From assembly GCF_964340395.1 (NCBI RefSeq), contig NC_135561.1:14234961-14298960 (forward strand): a stretch of DNA of 64,000 nt, read 5' to 3'. The stretch comes from Glandiceps talaboti (Eukaryota > Hemichordata > Enteropneusta > Spengelidae). The first letter of the stretch is position 1. Each line of letters opens with the position of its first letter. The position numbers and the translations under genes are program-made. Positions 1-12,784 of this stretch are shown in pieces. The notes below the pieces were generated by a model. That model did not search any database. It had not been told where the DNA came from and worked only from the letters and a program-made list of their open reading frames with translations.

Positions 1-240
1 AAAATGTAAACAATAATAGGAGCTCCATAGTTTACCTCAACGTTGGTTTGGGAAGGTTTCAAAAAGCGTGAAGTTCTGAACATTATTTATGTCCGCATGA
101 TGAGCTCTTCTGAACAAGATATAACAAATTTGTATTGCTCTGTCTCTTTCAGAGAGGTTGCAAGTAGCAGGATCCGTGTCAGTGCACAAGTAATCACTAG
201 TACATGTGTAATAATTAATATTACATTTTGTTCTCTTCAG

Positions 241-384
241 ACTTACAACAAAGAACTTGACGTCTTGAAGAATAGAGAAAAAGAACTTGAGGAAGAGCTG
301 GAATTACAAAGACAAGTGGAATCGAAACTCAGAATGGACCTCACCAAAAGTCAGAAAAATTCCAAGGTCTGTGCAATACTCTGA
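241..384 (+). CDS. Terminal coding exon of an unidentified coiled-coil protein (partial gene)
   Basis: A pyrimidine-rich tract ending in TTCTCTTCAG at 231-240 is a good splice acceptor, and the frame after it stays open for 47 codons to TGA at 382-384. The peptide is highly charged (ELDVLKNREKELEEELELQ and onward) with heptad-like spacing, so it is a predicted coiled coil. I do not recognise the family. The last four residues are Cys-Ala-Ile-Leu, which fits a CaaX box; a final Leu would favour geranylgeranylation. Caution: AAG|GTCTGT at 364-371 could be a splice donor, in which case the CaaX reading is accidental. The long AT-rich tract that follows, ending in a poly(A) signal, supports a terminal exon. 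The rest of the gene lies left of the window. Confidence 0.5.
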   Translation, partial: TYNKELDVLKNREKELEEELELQRQVESKLRMDLTKSQKNSKVCAIL

Positions 385-2224
385 TGTGGAAAGTTTGTTG
401 TAATGAACTTTGACCCCAAATATTATCGGATCCATTTGTATTCATGTACAAACATTTACAACATCTGTAGCTCATTTACAGACATTCACAGATTCCCAAT
501 GTGACACCTGTCAACTCAATTTCTGAACTTCAGTAACATTTAGCCAAAATTGATGCATGTACATTTTGTACTTTTATGCTTTAGCAGTTTTTTAGTTGTG
601 AAGAAAGAGAAAAGAAAGAAAAGAAGAAAAGACTGCAGTGCTTTTTTTCGAACAGGAAGTGCCCTACACCTATTTTTTTTGTGACAGATTGCGCTACTGT
701 TATTTTTTGGGGTTCCTCTTGCACTGTACTATAGTCCATCTTCTGGTTCCAAGATGCATTCCGTGAGACATCATTGCTTATGTTGTTACGTTTAGACTTG
801 TTTTGTCTTTGTTATGTTTGAAATAACATTTTCATTCTGAAACGATGGAAAGACATGTTGACCTCTTTAATTAAGAGTGTTTTTTAAAAAAAAGACTAAA
901 TGCCATCAATGATAGAGAACAATTTTACGAGTGAACCTAGGGTACGGTCAGGCTCAGACTTTTAGTTGTCTGAGGGTCAGGTGACAACCATCCCCCTGAG
1001 TACTACATGCAAAGCCCCTCCAGTGCACACAGAATGCATGGCATTGTATGGGGAGACACACAATACATCTTGGAACTGGTAACAGGTTTATATTCATGTG
1101 TATAATGTCAACGAAGGTGTAGATAACAACTAATTGTCAGATTTGCAATGTATGTCTTTCTAGATCTTGTTATTTGTGTAAGTTATATCTGATATTTGCA
1201 CTATATTTGTGATGTCACAGAGCACTGCCTGTGATGTACCTGTCATTTATATTCGTGTCAAAAATCAAAAATTGCTACGTGAAAACATATTTATATCATA
1301 TTTTGTAACAACTAACTCAGACACTTTTGTGTGTTTTTTTGTATTTTGTCTTTATATTTATCACAACATATCGTATGTGTTGTACAGCGCATGGCAGGTT
1401 ACTGTTTACTAGCTTTGTTTGATACAACCATGCAAATAGAAACTATACTTACTAATCCTCAGAATTGTGAGAATTAGAAATTTAAGCAATATAGACAACG
1501 GTATTTGATAAGGTGGGAAATTTTGGATTGCAAACTGTCAGTCTTGTTCACTCTATGATAGAGGACGCTATTTACTCTGATCCTATCAGAAAGTGATGTG
1601 ATGAAGGAGACTGCACGAGTGGGCAAATATCAAAACTTTGAAGGAAGCTGAAATTGTTGTAGCATAGTAAATAATGTCAACAAACTCACAAATTTCATCA
1701 TCAACACCAAAACGTGGTGTGTAATAGACACATTTAGTTTTATATGCATGTTTGCAATATTTATTAACATAATTTCAATGTGGAAATATACATTTTTTAA
1801 AAATTATAATTCTAAGCTTATACATTTTGTCAAAATTTTGATTAATAAAGGAACAAATATATTTTATCTGTGATGTGATAATTTACCCATGAAGTAATCA
1901 TTTGCTGATATTGTATTTTTTACTGTAATGTGAAACTTGTCCAGGGAGAAATATATTAGTATTTTGTACTAAACCTCAAAAACTTAATTGTGATATTGAT
2001 ATTTGATGCATGTTTGTCTATATATAATGTTTTAGACAAGGTGGTTTTAAATCTTAAAATGTCACTATCACCAGCAGTGAAATCCCCTCCTCCCCCCATG
2101 TTTAGTTTTGTTTTGTAATATTTTTTTTTATGTAATTACAAAATGAGTTGTATAATTCTATGTTGAAATGTTTGTGCAATAGAGCTGTATAAATCATGTA
2201 TTTTGGTTTTAAAAATAAACTTGT
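385..2224 (+). other. Probable 3'UTR with two poly(A) signals
   Basis: This stretch has stops in all plus frames and is AT-rich, with AATAAA hexamers at 1844-1849 and 2214-2219. It follows the stop codon of the coiled-coil exon. No other gene is visible in it. Transcript end is inferred, not shown. Confidence 0.4.
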
Positions 2225-2238
2225 GATAGCTATATTAC

Positions 2239-2333
2239 ATGTATGTATGTATGTATGTATGTATATGTATGTATGTATGTATGGATGGATGGATGGATGA
2301 AGGAATGAAGGAATGAATGAATAAATGAATGAA
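2239..2333. repeat. ATGT/GGAT/GAAT microsatellite
   Basis: Tandem ATGT units pass into GGAT and then GAAT units. The tract sits directly after the last poly(A) signal of the left gene. Confidence 0.9.
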
Positions 2334-4300
2334 ATTTAGTTCACCAGATAACAAAAATAAGCTACACACTGTCAAAGAACATGCATATGATACAAATATA
2401 CCCAAAGAAATATGTAATTGTTATCTGATGTGGACCATTGAAATAATCTCAATATACAATACATATACATTCTTGCCATTTCTTCGGATAGGAACATCCA
2501 TGCTATTTACCATGCAGGTAAATCCCATATTCCTCATAGACAATGTGTCAGAACTCATTTTACCTTTTCGACACTGATTTTCTTTAAAGATATTGTATGA
2601 ATGGCAATCTGAACTGCGGTGGTTGCATAAACATGTTCATCAGATTCAAACTAAATTCAGATGTCTACACATTTATAGTATTGTGACTTTAACATGTATA
2701 TCTTATCACAATACTTGCCTGGTGCAAACACATACAAAAAGCTTGGTAGATGGTGGGGCGTATGCCTTTCAACCGTTGAGGGCGCCCTCGGGGTTACAGT
2801 TCGATCATGACCAATGCAATTGCAAGTAGTTCTAGAGCGTGTCCTGACTCGTATCTTCACTCAAATACAAATCCGGAATATAATTTTCATTATAATCTGT
2901 TGGTCCTTGTGTCATTGACAATCTTTTCCCAGAGTTTCACAAAAATCCATTTATATACTTAGCTATGTTAAACAAGGCCAGGGTGAAAACATGAAGTCTT
3001 AACATCATAACCAGTCAGCACCGAGGGTACGGGTATCTATCTACTCATTCGTTGGCCACATTTTCAACCTGCGCTGATTGACAAAAAAATTTCTGTGTTG
3101 GTTGGATGTGCTGCACATCTAAATATCTACCATAGATACGATTATGGAGTAGTCATTGAATGTTTTGCTGCAAAGATATCATGAGTCAAATAAAAGATAC
3201 AGTAACTGCAAATATGACACTCGGGTGATGACAACTGGGTAAGTGGTTATATTTGAAAAATATATTCAAGCAGGGTCGGGTATTCCATAAGGCCAAATAA
3301 AAAAAAATGGTTTGGTTCCAGTTCTCAGACTCCACCTAGTTTTTCACGCCGACGCCTAATCAATAATATGTTAGTAGTAATTAAAGTAGCTAGATATCTA
3401 CTAAGATTTTTTCTTTAATTTTGGAAATCTTATAATAGATGGGAGATTACAGATCAATAGAATGTGAGTGGAGAGAGACGTGGAGTTGTAGAAAAACAAA
3501 ATAAAGATTTTAAACCTTAACATATTACAGTAACGGGAGTTGGCCAAATAATTCAACGTGAAGTGATAGTCATTGGAACGTGGCAGAGATTTTAACAATG
3601 TACGGAATTAAAGGTATTAGTTTTTATTCTTTTTATCATTATTCATGGTACTATAAAAGACGTGTGTTGACAATAAAATGTAGCTGTTCTAAACTGTTAC
3701 GCAAGATTGGGGTCTACGTATACACAATTGAATGGCTCATTTATTGATAGAAGACAAAAGTCGAATGTCAATTCATTCATTCATGCATTCGCATATACAG
3801 TGACATTTTATCACTGGGTATAACAATGTAAACGTTATATAAATGAATGGACGACACAAGTAAAATTCTAATTACATTCAGAAGTGTATTAGTGTCATTT
3901 CAATTGACTAAAGCATGAAGTATACCTCCATGACTAAAGTAATTATAAAGCTAATCACAGACTATAGAGACGAATTCCTTCTGTTGTCTACATATGGTGT
4001 AATTTGAGATTTACAATGTCGACAACATTCTCTGAAGTTATCCGTGTACATTATACCTTGTAGCTTTCACTCGCAAAATCGGTCCACAAAGACTGGGGAC
4101 TAAAACTGAATTGTTCTAATTCTGACGAGAATGGTAGCAGTCAAGCTTGTTCTCACGGAGTGTTATTTATTTTGAATCATCCATGAGTTGCGAAATTCCC
4201 ATTTTTTAGTCAGGATGCTGATGTATAATATATTTGATTTTTGTTTTTATTTTTCTAACAATCAGACAAGAAAAGCTTACAATAGATGTGAAATCAAATA
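2334..4300. other. Intergenic spacer between the coiled-coil gene and OATP unit A
   Basis: I see no convincing gene. A fragment of an interspersed repeat at about 3,285-3,360 (AAGGCCAAATAAAAAAAA, then GTTTGGTTC) matches the element at 19,108-19,501. The short ORFs here have no splice or composition support. Confidence 0.4.
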
Positions 4301-4431
4301 CAACCTGTTATAATATACTTGCTATGATATGTTGTGATTTGACAAAGTCTTGATATATAATTTGCCATATGTACCCTAATAATATTGACTTTTCGTTTCA
4401 GCTAAACTAAATACTTCACGCACATACGGTA

Positions 4432-4532
<101 letters not shown>

Positions 4533-5638
4533 CACGGTTATACTTGAATAAAATACAACAAGTGTGCGCTTATGAATCGAAAATAAAGTTGCCTATTTAT
4601 TAACAACTACATACAAAACACGTAATGAGTTAGTATATTTTTCAACGAAAGTAATCACCAACTTGAGTGGTCATTCTATGTAATAAGTGTTAACATTTAA
4701 ATTTCACTTATTATACACTACTTTCAGTAAAACCTATCATTTGCGGAGTTACGACAGGTGCAACTATATTCCGCAGGTCCCTTGAGGAAATTCTAGCTGA
4801 ATGGTTACTAAGCTTGTACACACATATTATACCTAGATCCACATATAATATCATGTAAATAACAAAAGAAAATTAATCATCGTAAGTTAATTACAGGTGT
4901 TAATATCAATATTAACAAACCATATTTCAATCTTATTTGAAAGCTTACCAAGAATAATAGCTTGTCTACTCGCTGGCTTTGTGACTGAGCTAAACTCGTA
5001 CACTATCCAGCTTCACTAAGCTAAACTCGTACACTATCCAACTTCTACTGATAACATCATCAACCTGTTAATTCAGCCACGCCCCTACCCAGTGGATCGT
5101 TATTACAGTACCCGTATGTAGACATTTATATAATATTATATGTAAATTATCAAATTTGTTTAGGCCATGTTTCTTTTTTTGTCAAAGCGTAAAGATCACT
5201 GTTCCATCATGGCAAGTAAAGTGACTGTGACCTACACTATGGTTGTTTAATAGAAGTTGCATGTGTACATTAACATAATGACTTCATTTGCATAATCAAA
5301 CAGTTTGACTAAGTGTAATCATTTTACCATTGCGACCAATCAATTTAATGTAGATTTCTTTTGAAGCTTAATACCAGGTTGAAGCTGTTCCAAAGACAAG
5401 CTGTATACTGAATTCGAATGAATATGGCCAGGTCACAGATCCAGTGAGTAGATGGTGAATTAAAGAGTGTAGCAGTGTCACAGATTGGGAGAGAAGACAG
5501 GTTACTAAAATAATGGCACTGTATCACTATTTGAAGATGTTTAAGAGCTTATATATTAGGATTTAATTGCTTCTTATTAAACCTAAGTAAATCTTGATGA
5601 CCTACGGGCCATGAAATATATAAACTTTATGTTTGTCA

Positions 5639-6278
5639 TCACATTGGCGTATCCTGAGTATATGATTCATTGTACGCATCATTTAGACTCGGTAAACCAA
5701 TAGGACCAGAGGTTGGATTCACGTGACTCGCTTTGGCACCCTTGTCATTTTCAGCCTCGTTTGAGTCCCCTCTTCTCTTCCACAGGATATACGTGATCAA
5801 GTAACATATGAAAGCCCCTAACTTCATGAAAAATGTTAAAACAATGAGGTTGAGGCGGAAGGATTTGGAGTCATAGACCAAACATTCACCAACATCAGCA
5901 CCTTCACAAAAGGTTCTCCATAAACTGCACGACATATCAATCACTACACCATAGATCAACGGTAGAGGAATAAAACCTATCAAATGAATTGCATATAAAG
6001 TTATTAGGAAAATTATTAAGTAACTACAGAAGGACGTACAAAGTTACCCTGTCCATTCAATTCTCCTTAGTAAATAGTGACTGTCCCCACTATAAGGTTT
6101 TCGAGTAGCAGCCCCCTTTCCCGCCTACACACATATATAATGAGGATTTAGACATGATTAATATAATTTCTACTACGTCAAAATGTTGCTTTTATGTGTA
6201 TGATCTGATATACACTATTAACGTTTAACAAGCAATAAAAATTACCCAATTTACAGTAAAAAGTATAGGACCTGCTTT

Positions 6279-6332
<54 letters not shown>

Positions 6333-9300
6333 TCTCAACTGGAACAGGCTGAGTTTATAATGCAACTATTGTTCGGACCCGGATGAAATATCTACAAAAA
6401 ACTTAGATTAATTAAGTTAATATCGAAGCATTTTAAAAGTTTAAAATTGCGTCCCTTTCAACGTCGTACAAAACACTAACTCGTGCAATTAAACTCCATG
6501 TGACATTTTTAAAAGGTAAATGATATTCACTCCCCTAGGCCATAGCCTTTGTGGAGATGGGTTGTTTCTACCATACTTTCAGTGCCCGGATGTTTCATAT
6601 TTATCTTTAGACAAGATCAATAAAGTCTACAATTATATAAAAAAAATAAAAAAAAATAACCTACCTAAACAACGATTTATTACGATTCTTAAACCAAGAG
6701 CAAAAGCCTTCTCTTCGGGTGGTCCTGACCTAAAGAATTGGAAGAAAATTTCGATTTGATTTTTCACGAGAACTTATTAAATGAAAATTATACAATACAC
6801 AATGTTGGTTTTTATACAGTGGTCATGACAACACGCGTCTATGTAATTATACGTCACCTGTCACCAATTTCGATTTCTGATTGGTCGAGAGCCGTGCAGA
6901 TATATGGAGGCGTGTTTTTCACCAACAGCCGTATTTTCGCTTGTTGTATATATGATCACTGCACGTCCCCCCTGTAAACAAACCTAGCAGACAACTAGAA
7001 ATCCAGCTATAACCAGCATTTCCAATGCCAAATGTATTGTCAACCGTACAAAATATCATCGTTCTATACACTGTAACAGGTTTTTTGAACTTTACGTTTC
7101 ATGTCACAAAGGAAATCGTCAACATTTTCACACACAACTGCGAAAGTCCAGTGACTCGATGCCGACCGCACGATATACGATATACCTCCGGCTCACAGCT
7201 ATTACCGGAAAAATCGGACCTCTCGCAGCGAAATATGGAACGGTATTTGGCAAATAATGTATACTGTCTTAGTTCTGCTGTTCTGAATAAGTATTTGAAA
7301 GTCGATTATTTTTCACACTTTTCATAAACCTTGCCTCAGAAACTTTCCCTGAAAATACACGTGATCTAAATAAAGTGTCTGTCACTACTCTTTTTACGAC
7401 TTGCACTGACAAGGTCCATTGGGCCAATCATATTGTCATTGACGGAAGAAAGAAAAAATATTGGGCAATAATATTTAATTGAAGCTATCTTAAATGACGA
7501 ATAAAGATGAACAAAAAGTTGTTGAGAGTTTTCAAATTAAAATATCCATGAATAACACCATTGTACAACGTATCTCCCACTTAAACTTTAATCATACGAG
7601 CTCAAACGAATTCCAATTTTCGAGAATCGAAGTAATCACAAACATGACATTGTATGATCGATAAAACGTCCGAAAAAGCTAGATAGAATGCAGAAAGACA
7701 TTTCTCACCTCATAGTCAAAACGACGCAAGGAGTTTCAGTAAGGCCATTGACAAAGGTGTACAATGCTAAAGTGACTAAAAACGGATAAAAGTAAGAACA
7801 TGAATTTCCTTCGTTGCACATCCCGATGGTGGCCACTTTCCCCGGAATACAGTTGCAGTCTGTGTAGGTCTAGGCAATATAAAAATATGTACACTTAAAT
7901 TGACAGAAATGTTTCTGTTCGTTATGTAACAAAACACCCCAAATATATCGGAGTGAAAATATCACTCTCTACACTTAATTTAGCATTGGCTATACAACAG
8001 ATAACAGAGAGTGTATGTAATCGTAACTCGTATCGAACTAGCCTAACAGCTCAAAGCAAGCTCTATCGACCATCATCATTGTCGATGCGGTCCGTTACCC
8101 AGTCTCCACTGCGCGGGTTCTGACTCCCACCGCCCCGGCCCAAAGAAGGCGGACATCAAAGCCTGCAGTGGAGTCTGGGTAACCAGATTGTAAGTTAAGT
8201 ATATATCACCATGACACAGTATATATATGGTGGTCAGGGCCGGGGTCAGGATGAACGTTACATAAATATTTTTTCACTTACATTGTTTGACAGTAGCTGA
8301 GTGCATCCTACGTGACATGGTGATGCATAGGAATTGCCATCTGAACCACAGACAGGGTCAAAGAGATCAACAGAGCAAGAACAGTTCAGATTGCAGGGTT
8401 GGTTTTTGCTGATGCTGTCCTTACTGTCAATAAAACAGTTAAACACATAGTGAAATGTGAAACAAATGATAAAACACATTTGATACATATATAACTGTCC
8501 ATTCTGATCGATACATCTTATTAAAAACCTAAAGCTGATGTATTTAACTATACAGCCTGGACGCTAGACTTGGCTGGTTTCGGCTCTGACCTAGATGCGT
8601 CTACCCACGCCTGGACATTGCTAACTATTTTGTATCAAGCCTGACATTAGATAAAGCTTAAACACATAGCAACGTCGAAGACCGCACCTAGATACTTCAA
8701 AGTCCATCAGGAAATCTACCCCTTTGTGACAGACTGATCCTATCTACTGATGGCGCTGTTTATGCGGCCCTGCTCTACCCTTTTTATTCTAATTACATGG
8801 TGACGCTGTACTGCTGACGTCACCTGACACAGTGGGTAGATCTAAAACCTATTTAGAATTTGCATTTGATGGACGATCCGCCTCATCAGGGTAAAATATT
8901 GAATTAAAAAGTCTAGGCGTGCATGAGTTGAAGCATGCAGATCGTAGTCTGAATGAACCAAGCCTAGTATCTAGGCCCTTAGCAATATATGCAATGGATA
9001 CAAAATCCCAAAACGCTGGATTAAATACAAACATATCCTAAGCTTTGTTTTGACAAACGCAAAGAGTGCAAATATATTTGAGGAATTGTGATGTCATCAC
9101 CAGAGATTTTCCCTTTAATCCATGCAGGAAATAACAAAAATGGCTGAACACATGTTAAGAGCAGTACAACTTCTTTACAAACCTGACTAAATTTTATCCC
9201 CAAAATTATCAACTTTATATAGAGTTTATTAGCCATATAGAAAGAAGACAATTTACAGTTCGTACTATAAAGTATAGAAAAAGGTTGATTATTTGAGTAA

Positions 9301-10501
9301 TGGGAGTCAGAATATAGCATAATGTTAAATTTTTCCTTATATAAATATAACAAATTCGAAATTACTTTATGGCGAGTTTCTTTCATTTATAGCAAACCCA
9401 TAATTTTAGTCGAGTATGACCCCAATTTATGTTAATAGCACTTATCAATACAAATGTATTAAAGACAGAAATAAGTCTGACTGCAATGTTTCCTTTTAGT
9501 TGATAACAGTACATGGTATAAATCAATAAAAGTACAATAAAAGCACGAAACTAAGCCTGAAGTATATGGTGTGTGTAAACACTTACCCAACGCCACTTAT
9601 GTCGAAATCAATACAATGAAACGGGTACAGCATAGCGGGAGTCACAGTTCCAAGTGCAAGGCAAATCATCATAAATTTGGCAATTGCAACTGGCCCTAGT
9701 TTGTATTTTTTCAAGATAATTCCCCCAGATAAGGCTGCCAGGCCATTTGCTATGTTATTGAATAATCCTAAGAAAATGAATAAATAAATGACAAAAGGTC
9801 GCAGAGTTGATTAAAAGCATTGAAAATAATGAAATTTAAGAAATATGATTTAATTTTTGTGGCACAAGAGACTGTGATGAGTAATCTTCACTTGTAAATG
9901 CCCGTTGTGCTTCACTAATGGTGATTACCTAATTAATGTTCTTACTCACAGAGCCAAACAAATTCTTGGAAGCGAATCCGCTTACGTTTCGCCAGCATGA
10001 ATCGCCTGGGGTGTACACCCTTGAATGAAAATTTGGAATTCACGTGTGTTTGTTTGTGTGTGTGTGGGTGTGTGTGTGTGTGTGCGTGCGTACGTGTGTA
10101 TCAGGAAAATAATCGCCAAGGATTTTGACGCACATGTCGACTGTATTCTCATGAACAATATATAGGTGTATCCTACCTGTATAAACGTTTGCTGTGGAAG
10201 GCGTCAGTCCAAATTGTACTTCCATGTATTTAGGAATGAATGGATTCAGACCACCAACAGAACCTAGTTCTAATCCATAACCTACCATTAATACCATGTA
10301 GTATGGGTTGATAAAGAATCTCCAGAACAGCTTTAGGATTTCTGAAAAATAACTTAACCTTATTGGTTAAAATGATTGGGTTTTTTGGCTTCTAAATTCC
10401 GTAAGGCCTAGTGAAAAAATTTATGTGGTTCCGATTACACTCAATTTTAGCTAGAATAGGTGGGTTAGGTAGATTTTTAGAAATTATTATTGTATTTTTT
10501 C

Positions 10502-10570
<69 letters not shown>

Positions 10571-12784
10571 GGGTAGTTTTATCAGTGGCAGACAATTAAA
10601 ACTGGCTTTGAATATTAATGTGACGAAAACTCTTCTCATCGTCACAATATCATACTGATAAACATTGATACAGAAACAACTGTGGGTGCCTCATATGTAG
10701 GTGATTGCTATGCTTTATCCATTTGTTTATGTCTGTGAACATTAGATATATTGTGTATGGCAATATGACTAACTCTCACAGACATAAACAAACTGATAAG
10801 AACATGCCGTGAACTGAGATTAGAGACACCCAATGTTACTTTGTATCAGAATATGTCTGCTTGAATGATAGTGTGATAAGGAGAAGACTTAAAAGTCAGT
10901 TGTAATTGTCTGCTTCTGATAAAACGACGCTCTGATTAACATAATTTCTAGACAACTAGTGTAATAGCTGTATATGATAACGTTTCAATATTTATGGAAA
11001 GTGACAGACACAGTGGAGACAAGATGTGGCATATGATTACTCGTGTTTACATATTTTTATTTAGAGATCTTTTCTTGTATTAACAAACTTGTCAATAATT
11101 ATATTTTTTTTATCATTTATTGAGATACAATCATGGGGATTGGTTTTTGTTGTTTCACGTTATCATTCATTTAGAAACACAAAGTAAATTATTTCGCCCA
11201 TTTCTCATCCATCTATGGCCACGACCTCAATCAAATGTATGAGTTTTGACGTCATCAGTGGTTAAAGCCGAATGATGTCTTTACCTTTGACCTTGAACAG
11301 TAGCCTGTTACCAACATTCATACTGTCTCTTTGACTTGACGGCTTTCCATTTTCCTCCTCGTCGCCACACGCATCAGATCTGTCGGGTTCGTACGTTGAC
11401 AATCTCTTCGGGATGAAGAAGAAACAAGATGCCACTAAAACTCCGGCTGATGCACTGCAAAGCTTTCCCAACCACCAAGCTCCAATCCACTGTTTATCAG
11501 AAGAGTTTATCTCAACGGACGATACATCCACAGTGTTGAAATCAACGTAGAGAAGCAGGCATGCAGCTCCCAGGAAATTTGCAGCGATATCGCCAACTCC
11601 CCACATCGTGCTCATTATGCCTACATAAGGGAGAAATTTGGTAAAAATATAATTAAGAAAAGTGTCTGCCTATATATCCAACCACCTTGCAAATCATGCT
11701 CTTAAAGTTCTTCTATTTATATCTGTCATGGCACAGCACAGCCCCGCTTTTACGTGAGACTCCGAATACACAAATAAATGTGTCAAGACAGAAAAAGTAC
11801 GGTATTCATGGTGCCATCACAACAGATTTCCCATAAACCCTTGCCGGAAATCATCAAAATGGCTGAAAACATTCAAGTGCAGTACTGCTTCTCTATAATA
11901 TTTCAAATCTGAGTAAGTTCTAACCTGCCATTTACCACTCACAATCACATCATGTTGCTAGCAGTGATCAATACTAGTCATTGTATATTAAATTCAGAAA
12001 TATGCCTGACAAGGTCTTTCCCTTCACATAAAAATATCGAATTTCGACAAGTGCTTCTGTCTATACCATAAGATTAATGAATTTCCCCCAAAACGACAGA
12101 CATGAGTGGTCATGATTTAGACAAAGTCTTGTACTTACCGAGATATAATGATGACGACTCGTGTTTAGAATGGTCATCCACGAAGGATGACCCAAGGGAG
12201 TAGAGGGCGCTGTAACCTGCACCAGTTATGAATACACCTGTAGCTAGTAGCACATATGTTACCTGGCTGTCTTTTGAAGCCTGGCTTTCGTCATTGTTAC
12301 ATGCAACGTCTAGTGTGAAATTCTGAGGGCACACGTTCGTTTCTTTAGTACCATTCGTTACCTCATTACTAACACTGTAAGCGTATTGTCCAAGAATGAA
12401 ATGCGGCAGCGCTCTGATGAAAGTACCGAAGGCAACAGTTATAAGTCCACAGCCAACCCAGCGAGGACGACTGCTGCTTGGACGACCGCCAAGATAAGAA
12501 ACAGGCATAATAGTTAGGAGGACACCTGCCTGTGAGATACTGACAAGCGAACTTAGTTGTGCGCTGTTTAAGTTATAACGCCTTTCAATGGTAGTTAATA
12601 CAGAGGACGAGTAATCTGTCACCAGTGAATATAGGAAAATAGTTAAACAGAACAACGTGACAAAACAACGAACATCCCCAAAGCATAAAATCGGCTTCTT
12701 TCCCGCCATTTTCGAAACTTTCTTAATTTGTCCGTTGTTTACCACTGATTTTTTCTTGAGAGAACGCTCAGCTTCTCTTTAGTC
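5639..12784 (-). CDS. Organic anion transporter (OATP/SLCO family), copy A, complete
   Basis: Eight coding exons, read right to left: 12709-12139 (5'UTR to 12784), 11620-11285, 10341-10177, 9767-9587, 8423-8282, 7869-7709, 6729-6665, 5976-5639. All junctions are GT-AG and phases match, giving 1,959 nt and 652 aa, usual for the family. Residues 1-190 hold TM1-4 and N-glycosylation sites N119 and N130. TM5-6 follow, with an OATP signature at 232-244 ([13 protein letters not shown]) that has Gln for the usual Arg. TM7 is in exon 3 and TM8-9 in exon 4. The Kazal-like loop (about 418-485) has CSC, PVCGSDG and YTDCNC motifs, about 11 Cys counting one in exon 4. TM10-12 and a tail ending DTPM, a possible class I PDZ ligand, complete it. 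Family role: plasma-membrane, sodium-independent organic anion uptake; substrate unknown. I chose Met12709 because paralogues start there; an in-frame Met 12 codons upstream exists. ATTAAA at 5567-5562 may be the poly(A) signal. Acceptor CCCCTAG|G before 12784 implies an unseen 5' noncoding exon. Confidence 0.93.
6279..6329. repeat. AC microsatellite in intron 7 of OATP copy A
   Basis: Pure (AC)n run of about 50 bp between coding exons 8 and 7. Not present at the equivalent place in copy B. Confidence 0.9.
8095..8182. repeat. Small hairpin element in intron 5 of OATP copy A
   Basis: An 18-bp arm, TTACCCAGTCTCCACTGC, at 8095-8112 is followed about 52 bp later by its exact reverse complement at 8165-8182. 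Diverged copies occur at the same intron position in copy B (about 21,065-21,147) and copy E (about 63,665-63,755), so insertion preceded the gene duplications. The loop is GC-rich. Confidence 0.7.
9070..9500. repeat. Intronic interspersed repeat, intron 4 of OATP copy A
   Basis: The words TTTTCCC, GGAAAT, AAAATGGCTGAA and AGCAGTACAAC recur in the same order with similar spacing at 11,800-12,030 in intron 1. Both members are also in copy B (about 22,030-22,360 and 25,530-25,740). This is an old dispersed element inserted twice before the unit duplicated; its class is unknown. Confidence 0.5.
10504..10569. repeat. GT microsatellite in intron 2 of OATP copy A
   Basis: A pure (GT)n run directly abutting the palindromic element at 10,576. 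It follows a fragment (about 10,400-10,500) that is the inverted right end of the element at 19,108-19,501. Confidence 0.9.
10576..10925. repeat. Palindromic (foldback) element in intron 2 of OATP copy A
   Basis: Nearly the whole 350 bp folds on itself. GTTTTATCAG at 10576 pairs with CTGATAAAAC ending at 10925. GCAGACAATTA pairs with TAATTGTCTGC further in. The inner stem is TTTATGTCTGTGA with TCACAGACATAAA (about 10,725-10,795). The same element lies in copy B at about 24,283-24,630. This is typical of a foldback MITE; no coding capacity. Confidence 0.75.
11800..12030. repeat. Intronic interspersed repeat, intron 1 of OATP copy A
   Basis: Second member of the repeat pair described for intron 4 (9,070-9,500); AAAATGGCTGAAAACATTCA is the clearest shared segment. 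Also present in intron 1 of copy B. Confidence 0.45.

Noticed and set aside
8258-8488. A separate secreted Kazal-type protease inhibitor gene
   Set aside because: The cysteine-rich segment is a 142-nt internal exon flanked by splice sites in phase with OATP exons on both sides, and OATPs carry such a loop between TM9 and TM10.
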